This document shows, piece after piece, positions 26,252-33,398 of a DNA stretch of 64,000 nucleotides. The DNA is from Schumannella sp. 10F1B-5-1 (GTDB lineage Bacteria > Actinomycetota > Actinomycetes > Actinomycetales > Microbacteriaceae): NCBI RefSeq assembly GCF_006517535.1, contig NZ_VHQH01000002.1, positions 186,001 to 250,000 of the forward strand. The letters run 5' to 3'. Below the pieces are notes generated by a model. It searched no databases. It worked only from the letters and a program-made list of their open reading frames with translations, and was not told the DNA's origin. A program made the translations under genes and the position numbers. Each line of letters starts with the position of its first letter. Position 1 is the first letter of the stretch.

Positions 26252-26658
26252 GCGTGCTCTACCTCGTCGCGCTCGCGGTCTCGCTGACCGGCATGGTCGT
26301 GCTCGATCGGCGGTTCCGGCTGTTCTTCTGGCGAGATGCGCGCCGGGCCGCGATCGTGCTGGTCGCCGGCGTCGTGCTCTTCCTGGTCTGGGACCTGTTC
26401 GGCATCGGCCTCGGCATCTTCTTCCGCGGCGAGACCTCGTTCATGACGGGGCTGCAGCTCGCGCCCGAGCTGCCGGTCGAGGAGGTCTTCTTCCTCACGC
26501 TGCTCTGCTACCTGACGATGAACGTCTACGGGGCCGCATCCCGCCTCGGAAGCTTCCGGCGGCGCCCGCGCGACACGGCGCCGTCGACGCTCGGCGGTTC
26601 CCATTCCGACACCGGCATGGATGCGCGAACCGGTATCGAGGGAGGCGCCGAGCGATGA
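26248..26658 (+). CDS. crtYe: C50 carotenoid epsilon-cyclase subunit (CrtYe type)
   Basis: A 136-residue membrane protein with three hydrophobic helices and the lycopene-cyclase-domain motif ELPVEEVFFLTLLCYLTMN. It forms the heterodimeric cyclase with the product of the next gene, acting on the elongated C50 chain. CrtYe/CrtYf make epsilon rings (decaprenoxanthin) and CrtYg/CrtYh make beta rings; I cannot separate these by eye, so the symbol is tentative. The tail after residue 105 is hydrophilic and poorly conserved. The GTG start overlaps the crtI stop. Confidence 0.85.
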   Translation: MSVLYLVALAVSLTGMVVLDRRFRLFFWRDARRAAIVLVAGVVLFLVWDLFGIGLGIFFRGETSFMTGLQLAPELPVEEVFFLTLLCYLTMNVYGAASRLGSFRRRPRDTAPSTLGGSHSDTGMDARTGIEGGAER

Positions 26659-27119
26659 CGTATTGGGCCCTCAACGCGGTGTTCCTCGGCGCGATCGCCG
26701 TGGTCGCGGTCGCCGGCCTGCTCACGCGCCGCGCCCCGCGCTGGCGCGCCGTCGCGCTGACCCTCATCGTGCTGCTCGTGATGACCGCGATCTTCGACAA
26801 CGTGATGATCGGCGTCGGGCTGGTCGGCTACGACCCGTCGCGCATCAGCGGCGCGTTCATCGGCATCGCTCCGCTCGAGGACTTCGCCTACGCGATCGCC
26901 GCGGTCGTCCTCCTGCCGGTGCTCTGGCACCTGCTGCCGACGAGCCGCACCCGCCGCGCATCCCGCCCGGCATCGCCGACCGAACATCCCACGAGGGGTC
27001 GCAAAGGCCCCGAAACGCCCGGGAAATCGGGCATCGACGGGGCCTTTGCGACCCCTCAGCAGGACTCCCCCCGCGACTACGCGCGGCAGCGCGACGCGCG
27101 TGAGGAGGGCGACGCGTGA
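26655..27119 (+). CDS. crtYf: C50 carotenoid cyclase subunit (CrtYf type) with an internal palindromic element
   Basis: A 154-residue protein. Residues 1-100 hold three transmembrane helices and the motif GIAPLEDFAYAIAAVVLLP, matching the second cyclase subunit. The remaining 55 residues are charged. Within them, nucleotides 26993-27057 are a perfect 19-bp inverted repeat of a family that is otherwise intergenic in this window, encoding about residues 113-135. The reading frame passes through it and still ends in the GTGA overlap with crtEb, so coupling survives. The domain itself is complete; the tail is probably dispensable. Confidence 0.83.
   Translation: MTYWALNAVFLGAIAVVAVAGLLTRRAPRWRAVALTLIVLLVMTAIFDNVMIGVGLVGYDPSRISGAFIGIAPLEDFAYAIAAVVLLPVLWHLLPTSRTRRASRPASPTEHPTRGRKGPETPGKSGIDGAFATPQQDSPRDYARQRDAREEGDA
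26993..27057. repeat. GAGGGGTCGCAAAGG palindromic element inside crtYf
   Basis: Perfect 19-bp arms, GAGGGGTCGCAAAGGCCCC (26993-27011) and its reverse complement (27039-27057), flank a 27-nt loop that contains a smaller GCCCG/CGGGC hairpin. The same outer arm sequence recurs at 45952-46055 between clpB and ald. It looks like a REP/MITE-like element that has landed in a coding region. Confidence 0.85.
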
Positions 27120-28051
27120 TCCGCGCCCTGCTCCTGTCGTCGCGCCCGCTGAGCTGGGTCAACACGGCGTTCCCGTTCGCGGCCGCGTACATCCTGTCGA
27201 TCACCGGCGGAGCCGACCGCGGCGCCGACACGGCGAGCGGCTGGGATGCGCGCACGATCGCCCTCGCGGTGATCGGCACCCTGTTCTTCCTCGTGCCCTA
27301 CAACCTCACGATGTACGGCATCAACGACGTCTTCGACTACGAATCCGACCTGCGCAACCCGCGCAAGGGCGGCGTCGAGGGCGCGCTGCTCGACAAGCGG
27401 ATGCATCGCGCGACCATCGCCGCGAGCACCGCGCTGCCGGGACCGTTCGTCGTCGCGCTGCTCGTGATCGGCGGCCTCGACGCCTGGCCGAGCTGGATCG
27501 TGCTGGTCATCAGCCTGTTCGCGGTCGTGGCGTATTCCGCACCAGGCATGCGCTTCAAGGAGCGCCCGCTGCTGGACTCGATCACGTCGAGCACGCACTT
27601 CGTGAGCCCCGCGGTCTACGGGTTCGCGCTCGCCGGCGCGCAGTTCGACGGACGCCTGGTCGCGCTCCTCGCCGCCTTCTTCCTGTGGGGGATGGCGTCG
27701 CACGCCTTCGGGGCCGTGCAGGACATCGAGGCGGATCGCGAGGGCGGCATCGGCTCGGTCGCGACGGTGATCGGCGCCAAGGCGACGGTGCGCGCATCCC
27801 TCGTCGCCTATCTGTTCGGCGGCGCGCTGCTGCTGGCGACCGACTGGCCGGGTCCGTTGGCCGCGCTGCTCGTGCTCCCCTACGCGGCCAACGTCGCGCC
27901 CTGGTGGAACGTGGCCGACGCCGACGCGGCGGGAGCGAACCGGGGCTGGCGGCGCTTCCTCTGGCTCAACTTCGTGACGGGATTCCTCGTGACGATGCTG
28001 CTGATCTGGTACGCCGTGATCCGCACGCCGATCGCCCCCTGCTCCTGCTGA
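27116..28051 (+). CDS. crtEb: Lycopene elongase / UbiA-family prenyltransferase
   Basis: A 311-residue UbiA-superfamily membrane enzyme with about eight helices and both Asp-rich motifs: NDVFDYESDLRNPRKGG (about residues 70-86) and DIEADREGGIGSVAT (about 204-218). In C50 carotenoid clusters this protein adds two C5 units to lycopene, giving flavuxanthin, which the cyclase pair closes to decaprenoxanthin. Gene order crtE-B-I-Ye-Yf-Eb is as in corynebacterial and microbacterial C50 clusters. The GTG start overlaps the crtYf stop. Confidence 0.9.
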   Translation: MIRALLLSSRPLSWVNTAFPFAAAYILSITGGADRGADTASGWDARTIALAVIGTLFFLVPYNLTMYGINDVFDYESDLRNPRKGGVEGALLDKRMHRATIAASTALPGPFVVALLVIGGLDAWPSWIVLVISLFAVVAYSAPGMRFKERPLLDSITSSTHFVSPAVYGFALAGAQFDGRLVALLAAFFLWGMASHAFGAVQDIEADREGGIGSVATVIGAKATVRASLVAYLFGGALLLATDWPGPLAALLVLPYAANVAPWWNVADADAAGANRGWRRFLWLNFVTGFLVTMLLIWYAVIRTPIAPCSC

Positions 28052-28076
28052 GCGCGCGAGCCGCGCCCCTGTGAAA

Positions 28077-28144
28077 CGCAATTCAGCACGGATGCCCCGA
28101 GCCGACCGCCGTGGGCCATCTGCGAGGTCTCGTGCTGAGTTGCG
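28077..28144. repeat. CGCAATTCAGCACG palindromic element
   Basis: Arms CGCAATTCAGCACG (28077-28090) and CGTGCTGAGTTGCG (28131-28144) pair with one mismatch across a 40-nt loop. It lies 25 bp past the carotenoid operon and may serve as its transcription terminator. Two more copies lie at 45706-45773 and 45799-45866, and a variant at 63399-63470. Confidence 0.75.
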
Positions 28145-28252
28145 AACGGCAGACTCGGCGACCGGACGGCGTACAGTCCCGTCACGACGATGCCGTGCCG
28201 TCACGATGAGCTGCGGCATGACCAGCGCACCGCGACGACGAAGGGAGCAGCG

Positions 28253-29458
28253 ATGCCGAACGGCGAGCTGAACCCGACCGTCTACGACGTCGCCGCGCGC
28301 TCGGGCGTCTCGATCGCGACCGTCTCGCGCGTGCTGCGGCGGCCCGATGAGGTGCGCCCCGAGACCGCCGCCAAGGTGATGGATGCGGTGCGCGACCTCG
28401 GCTACGTGCCCAGCGCATCCGCCCGCGGCCTGGCCGGCAAGCGCACCCAGGTCATCGGCCTGCTGCTGCCCGGCCACCAGGAGGGCGCGCCGGTCGCCGA
28501 CCCGGGGCCGGCCACTCCCCCGCGCATCCGCGACGACCGGGCCAGTGCCGAGCAGGCGGCCGAGGAGGCCGGCACCGGCGGGCCCGTGAATCTCTACTAC
28601 GACGAGGTCATCCGCGGCGCCGAGGGCGAGGCGTCGGAGCAGGGCTTCGCGCTGCTGATCGCCGCCGGCACGGCCTCGCAGCGCGAGCGGCTGGTCGGCG
28701 AGATCGCCGGCCGCGTCGACGGACTCGTCGTGCTCGCCGCGACGCTCGGTGACGAGCTGCTCGCGCGCACCGCGAGCCGCGTTCCGGTCGTGCTGGTCGC
28801 CGACTCGAGCGACGAGCACGATCTCGACCACGTGGTCGTCGACAACGAGGAGGGCATGCGCGCCCTCGTGGCCGAGGTGCTGCGGGATGGGGCCGTGCGG
28901 CAGCTCGCCTACCTGGCCGGCCCCGAGGACTCCCCCGATGAGCGCGACCGCCACCGCGGCTTCGCCCGCGCGGTCGAGGATGCGCGCGCCGACGCCGAGA
29001 CCGGCGCCAGGGCCCGCGCCGACACCGGGGCGACGACCCACGCGACGCGCACCGGCACCGCATCGCTCCCCACCCTCGAGACCCGCATCCTGCGCGGCGA
29101 CTTCTCGGTCGCGGGCGGCCGGCGCGTCGCCGAGCAGCTGCTCGCGGGCGCCGACGCGGGCGAGCGAATCCCCGACGCGATCGTGTGCTCGAATGACCAG
29201 AGCGCCCTCGGCGTGCTGCAGTCGCTGACGGCGGCGGGCGTGGATGTTCCGGGTCGCGTGCGGGTGAGCGGCTTCGACGGCGTCGAGGCGGGCCGGTTCT
29301 CGACCCCGCGGCTCACGACCGTGCGCCAGCCGATGGCCGACCTCGGCCGCATCGCGGTGCGCACGCTGCTGCGGCGACTGGCCGATCCCGACGCCCCGCG
29401 GCAGCGCGTCATGCTGCCGGTCGAGGTGCTGCTGCGCGAGAGCGCGCCGCCGCGCTGA
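28253..29458 (+). CDS. LacI-family regulator of the adjacent oligosaccharide ABC transporter
   Basis: A 401-residue LacI regulator, longer than the usual 330-350. N-terminal VYDVAARSGVSIATVSRVL helix-turn-helix, then LGYVPSASARGLAGKRTQVIGLLLP. Two extra low-complexity segments interrupt the effector domain: about residues 79-116 (Pro/Asp/Ala-rich, GHQEGAPVADPG onward) and about 247-275 (Ala/Thr/Arg-rich). Both sit where surface loops are expected, so the fold can survive. A LacI operator between the -35 and -10 of the transporter promoter downstream suggests this protein represses it. Start ATG with AAGGGAG upstream. Confidence 0.87.
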   Translation: MPNGELNPTVYDVAARSGVSIATVSRVLRRPDEVRPETAAKVMDAVRDLGYVPSASARGLAGKRTQVIGLLLPGHQEGAPVADPGPATPPRIRDDRASAEQAAEEAGTGGPVNLYYDEVIRGAEGEASEQGFALLIAAGTASQRERLVGEIAGRVDGLVVLAATLGDELLARTASRVPVVLVADSSDEHDLDHVVVDNEEGMRALVAEVLRDGAVRQLAYLAGPEDSPDERDRHRGFARAVEDARADAETGARARADTGATTHATRTGTASLPTLETRILRGDFSVAGGRRVAEQLLAGADAGERIPDAIVCSNDQSALGVLQSLTAAGVDVPGRVRVSGFDGVEAGRFSTPRLTTVRQPMADLGRIAVRTLLRRLADPDAPRQRVMLPVEVLLRESAPPR

Positions 29459-29484
29459 ACCTGGATGCGACCTGGCAGTCCGGC

Positions 29485-29512
29485 TTGACACCGCGATGTA
29501 AGCGCATACATT
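29485..29512 (+). promoter_or_regulatory. ABC transporter promoter with embedded LacI operator
   Basis: TTGACA (29485-29490) and TACATT (29507-29512) are spaced by 16 bp. The palindrome TGTAAGCGCATACA (29497-29510), close to the classic LacI-family TGTAAGCGCTTACA, lies between and across them. A bound repressor would exclude polymerase. The LacI gene ends 26 bp before it. Confidence 0.75.
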
Positions 29513-29597
29513 GGGGGAGTCGCGTGGCGGGAGCCAGGCGCGAACCCGATGGCGGGATCAGCTCCACGAGCCCGCCCCAGCGAAGAGGCGGAGAGCG

Positions 29598-31361
29598 ATG
29601 AGGCGATCAGCGAGAGGTCGGCAGGATCCTGCTGCGACGCACGAGCGGGGGAGCACCGCATCCACGGCCCGCCGCCGCACCCGCCGCCTGCGCACCGCGC
29701 TCGTCGCCGGCATCGCGACCGTCGGCCTCGTGCTCGCCGGCTGCTCGGTGCAGGTGCGCTCGCAGCCCGACCCCACGATCGGCGCCGACACGATGCTGAT
29801 CAACGCCGACCACGGCAACCCGCAGTTCGATCGCAACTTCAACCCCTACCTGGCCAGCACGCGCACGGCATCGAAGTGGATGTACGAGCCGCTGATCCTC
29901 ACGAACCCCCTCGACGGCGAGCAGACCCCCTGGCTCGCGAGTGCCGTCGACCAGCCCGACCCGAAGACGACCGACTTCACGATCCGGCAGGACGTGACGT
30001 GGAGCGACGGCGAGCCGTTCACGGTCGACGACGTGAAGTTCACCTTCGACCTGGCGAAGAAGTTCCCGCCACTCGACATCAAGGGCATCTGGCAGCACAT
30101 CGACTCGCTCGAGGTCGAGAAGGGCACGGGCAGCGGCGCGGACGCCGCAGACCACCTGATCGTGCACCTCAAGACCGACGACGTGCCGGCCGTGGGCATC
30201 CTCGGCGGCGTCTACATCGTCAGCGAGCACCAGTGGTCGAAGGTCAAGGACCCGACCACCTGGCGCAACCCGAACCCGATCGGCACCGGCCCGTTCACGC
30301 TCGGCAACTACTCGCCGCTGCAGTACTCGATGGACAAGTACGACGGCTACTGGCAGGCCGACAAGATCGACATCGAGCACCTGATCCTGCCCGCGACGAA
30401 CAGCCAGCTCGACACCGTCGCGCGCGGCTACGACTGGGCCTACAGCTACATCTCGGATGTCAGCGGCACCTGGGGTGCGGCCAGCAAGGACAACCAGTGG
30501 TGGTTCCCCGCCGCGGGTGTCATCGGCCTCACGCCGAACCTGACGAAGGCGCCGTTCGATGACGTGGACTTCCGTCGCGGCATCTCGCTCGCGCTCGACC
30601 GCGACAAGATCGCCGACAGCGCGACCGAGGGCAACCTGACGGCCGCCGGGCAGACCGGGCTGATCCTGCCGAACCAGGAGAAGTGGCTGAACCCCGACAT
30701 CCCGAACAAGGGCCTCGTCGATCAGGACGTGGATGCGGCCCTCGCCAGCTTCGCCAAGGCCGGCTACACCCAGAAAGACGGCAAGCTCATCGACCAGTCG
30801 GGCAAGCAGGTGAGCTTCTCGATCCTCACCGCGAACGGCTACAGCGACTGGCTGCGCGCCGTGCAGGAGGTGCAGCGCAACCTCACCGCGATCGGCATCG
30901 ACGTCAAGATCACGGCGCCGCAGCCCGCCGGCTACCAGGCCGCGATCGACAACGGCAAGTTCGACATGGCGATGGGCGGCATGGGCAACGGCGACGTCTA
31001 CCAGGCCTACAACTCGCTGCTCTCGAGCGACTTCTACCAGCCGGTCGGCAAGAGCGCGCAGAACAACCGCGAGCGCTTCAAGGACCCGGCCGTCGACGAG
31101 CTGCTCACCCAGCTCAAGTCGACGATCGACGAAGAGGACCAGAAGCCGATCGTCGACGAGCTGCAGCAGGTCGTCTACGACCAGCTGCCCGTGATCGGCA
31201 TGTACTACGGCGGCAGCTGGGGTCTGTTCAGCGACGCGAAGTTCGTCGGCTGGCCCACCGCGAAGGACCCGTACATGATCCCGCAGAACTACGACTCGGC
31301 TCCGCTCGGCATCTTCGTGCGGCTCAAGCAGGTCGGCCACGCGAAGGGAGACGACCAGTGA
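29598..31361 (+). CDS. ABC transporter substrate-binding lipoprotein (family 5)
   Basis: A 587-residue family 5 (peptide/oligosaccharide) binding protein. After an unusually long Arg-rich N-terminus the lipobox LAGC gives lipid-modified Cys49. The family pattern is clear: WMYEPLILTNPLDGEQTPWLA, DFTIRQDVTWSDGEPFTVDDVKFTF, NPIGTGPFTL and a C-terminal lobe with ALDRDKIADSATEG. Family 5 proteins bind peptides, nickel, or cello- and other oligosaccharides. The neighbouring LacI repressor and operator favour an oligosaccharide such as a beta-glucan fragment. The stop overlaps the permease GTG. Confidence 0.88.
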   Translation: MRRSARGRQDPAATHERGSTASTARRRTRRLRTALVAGIATVGLVLAGCSVQVRSQPDPTIGADTMLINADHGNPQFDRNFNPYLASTRTASKWMYEPLILTNPLDGEQTPWLASAVDQPDPKTTDFTIRQDVTWSDGEPFTVDDVKFTFDLAKKFPPLDIKGIWQHIDSLEVEKGTGSGADAADHLIVHLKTDDVPAVGILGGVYIVSEHQWSKVKDPTTWRNPNPIGTGPFTLGNYSPLQYSMDKYDGYWQADKIDIEHLILPATNSQLDTVARGYDWAYSYISDVSGTWGAASKDNQWWFPAAGVIGLTPNLTKAPFDDVDFRRGISLALDRDKIADSATEGNLTAAGQTGLILPNQEKWLNPDIPNKGLVDQDVDAALASFAKAGYTQKDGKLIDQSGKQVSFSILTANGYSDWLRAVQEVQRNLTAIGIDVKITAPQPAGYQAAIDNGKFDMAMGGMGNGDVYQAYNSLLSSDFYQPVGKSAQNNRERFKDPAVDELLTQLKSTIDEEDQKPIVDELQQVVYDQLPVIGMYYGGSWGLFSDAKFVGWPTAKDPYMIPQNYDSAPLGIFVRLKQVGHAKGDDQ

Positions 31362-32470
31362 GCACCGCGACGGATTCCCCGCGCACCGGCGCCGCGCACC
31401 TCGGCGGCGGCACCGGCGGCACGGGCGGCACGGGCGGCACCACCGCATCCGGAAGCAGGGCCCGGCGCGCCGGAGCTCCCGGCGGCGCCCTGAAGTACGT
31501 GCTGCAGAAGCTCGGCCTGTTCGTGCTCACCCTGTGGGCCGCGGTCACGCTGAACTTCATCCTGCCGCGCCTCATGCCCGGCACCCCGGCCGACGCCGCG
31601 ATCGCGAAGCTCGCGCAGAACGGACCCGTCACCGAGGCGACCCGCAAGGCGATCGAGGCGCAGCTCGGCATCCCGAAGGGCAACATCTTCGAGCAGTACG
31701 TGAGCTACCTGCACCAGGTGATCACGCTCGATTTCGGCACGAGCTACACGTTCTACCCGCAGACCGTCTCGCAGCTGGTCAGCACCGCCCTGCCGTACAC
31801 GGTCATCCTGGTCGGGGTCGTCACGATCCTCGCCTTCGTGATCGGCACCCTGATCGGCGTCGCGGCCGCCTGGAAGCGCGGCACCTGGCTGGATGCGCTG
31901 CCCACCCTCGGCGGCAGCTTCATGTCGACCTTCCCCTACTTCTGGACCGCGCTGCTGCTGCTGTTCTTCACCGGCTACGTGCTGCACTGGTTCCCGACGA
32001 CCGGCGCCTACTCGGCGACGACGACGCCCTCGGTGTCGGGGGAGTTCGTGGTGGATGCGCTGTACCACTCGATCCTGCCGGCCATCACGATCCTCATCAC
32101 CTCGCTCGGCGGCTGGGTCCTCGGCATGCGCAACGCGATGATCAACACGCTCGGCGACGACTACGTGACCTTCGCCGAGGCGAACGGACTGAAGAGCCGC
32201 ACCGTCGCGATCCGCTACGCCGCGCGCAACGCGATCCTGCCCAACCTGACCGGCTTCGGTCTCGCCCTGGGTGGCGTGGTCGGCGGATCGGTGCTGGTCG
32301 AGCAGGTGTTCGGCTATCCCGGCATCGGCTACCTGCTGTTCAACGCGGTCATCGGACAGGACTACCCGCTCATGCAGGCGCTGTTCCTCATGATCACCGT
32401 CAGCGTGCTGGTCGCGAACTTCCTCGTCGACATCCTCTACGGCGTGCTCGATCCCCGGACCCGGAAGTGA
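31358..32470 (+). CDS. ABC transporter permease (DppB/OppB type)
   Basis: A 370-residue inner-membrane permease. It begins with a Gly/Thr-rich tail (GGTGGTGGTGG) of about 45 residues, then the OppB pattern: LGLFVLTLWAAVTLNFILPRLMPG, the binding-protein-dependent transport domain, the EAA loop GDDYVTFAEANGLKSRTVAIRYAARNAILP, and FGYPGIGYLLFNAV. The GTG start overlaps the binding-protein stop (GTGA). Pairs with the next gene to form the channel. Confidence 0.9.
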   Translation: MSTATDSPRTGAAHLGGGTGGTGGTGGTTASGSRARRAGAPGGALKYVLQKLGLFVLTLWAAVTLNFILPRLMPGTPADAAIAKLAQNGPVTEATRKAIEAQLGIPKGNIFEQYVSYLHQVITLDFGTSYTFYPQTVSQLVSTALPYTVILVGVVTILAFVIGTLIGVAAAWKRGTWLDALPTLGGSFMSTFPYFWTALLLLFFTGYVLHWFPTTGAYSATTTPSVSGEFVVDALYHSILPAITILITSLGGWVLGMRNAMINTLGDDYVTFAEANGLKSRTVAIRYAARNAILPNLTGFGLALGGVVGGSVLVEQVFGYPGIGYLLFNAVIGQDYPLMQALFLMITVSVLVANFLVDILYGVLDPRTRK

Positions 32471-32480
32471 GGGCGCGACG

Positions 32481-33398
32481 ATGACGACGACCCAGATCCT
32501 CAAGCTCGACGACCCGGCGCAGCAGAAGCAGCCGGGCGCCCTGCGCACGATCGGCCGCATGATCCGCGTGATCTGGTCGAACAACAAGGCCAAGCTCGGG
32601 ATGATCATCCTCGCGCTGTTCATCCTGGTGGCGATCTTCGCGCCCCTGCTCGCCCCCTACGGCGCGCAGACCAACACCTTCGAGCGCAACGCGGATGCGA
32701 GCCCGGCCCACTGGCTCGGCACGACCGCCGCGGGCGAGGACGTGCTGAGCCAGCTGATCTACGGCGCGCAGGTGAGCGTGCTCGTCGGCTTCGTGGCCGG
32801 CATCCTGGCGACGCTCGTCGCGGTCGCGGTGGGTCTCAGCTGGGGATACATCCGCGGCTTCGGGGCCGACGTGATCGGGTTCATCGTGAACCTGTTCCTG
32901 GTCATCCCGGCGCTGCCGCTCATGATCGTGATCGCGGCCTACCTGCAGAACGGCGGCTTCGGCGTGATCATCGCCGTGATCGTGGTCACCGGCTGGGCCT
33001 GGGGCGCGCGCGTGCTGCGCAGCCAGACGCAGTCGCTGCGCGGGCGCGACTTCGTCACGGCGGCCCGCTTCTCGGGCGACCGGGCGGGGCGCATCGTGTT
33101 CCGCGAGATCCTGCCGAACATGACCTCGCTCATCGTCGGGTCGTTCTTCGGCGCGGCGACGAGCGCGATCCTCGCCGAGGCGGGCCTGGAGTTCCTGGGC
33201 CTCGGCGACTCGAGCATCGTCAGCTGGGGAACGATCCTCTACTGGGCGCAGAACTCGAACTCGCTGCTCACCGGCCAGTGGGTGCTGCTGTTCGCCCCCG
33301 GTCTCTGCATCGCCCTGCTGGCCATGAGCCTCACCCTCATCAACTTCGGCGTGGATGCGGTCAGCAACCCCCGCCTGCGCGAAGGGACCAAGAAATGA
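32481..33398 (+). CDS. ABC transporter permease (DppC/OppC type)
   Basis: A 305-residue permease: N-terminal cytoplasmic part, first helix KLGMIILALFILVAIFAPLLAPYG, HWLGTTAAGEDVLSQLIYGAQVSVLVG (the DppC signature) and the EAA loop LRGRDFVTAARFSGDRAGRIVFREILPN. It forms a heterodimer with the preceding permease. The stop overlaps the ATPase ATG. Confidence 0.9.
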   Translation: MTTTQILKLDDPAQQKQPGALRTIGRMIRVIWSNNKAKLGMIILALFILVAIFAPLLAPYGAQTNTFERNADASPAHWLGTTAAGEDVLSQLIYGAQVSVLVGFVAGILATLVAVAVGLSWGYIRGFGADVIGFIVNLFLVIPALPLMIVIAAYLQNGGFGVIIAVIVVTGWAWGARVLRSQTQSLRGRDFVTAARFSGDRAGRIVFREILPNMTSLIVGSFFGAATSAILAEAGLEFLGLGDSSIVSWGTILYWAQNSNSLLTGQWVLLFAPGLCIALLAMSLTLINFGVDAVSNPRLREGTKK

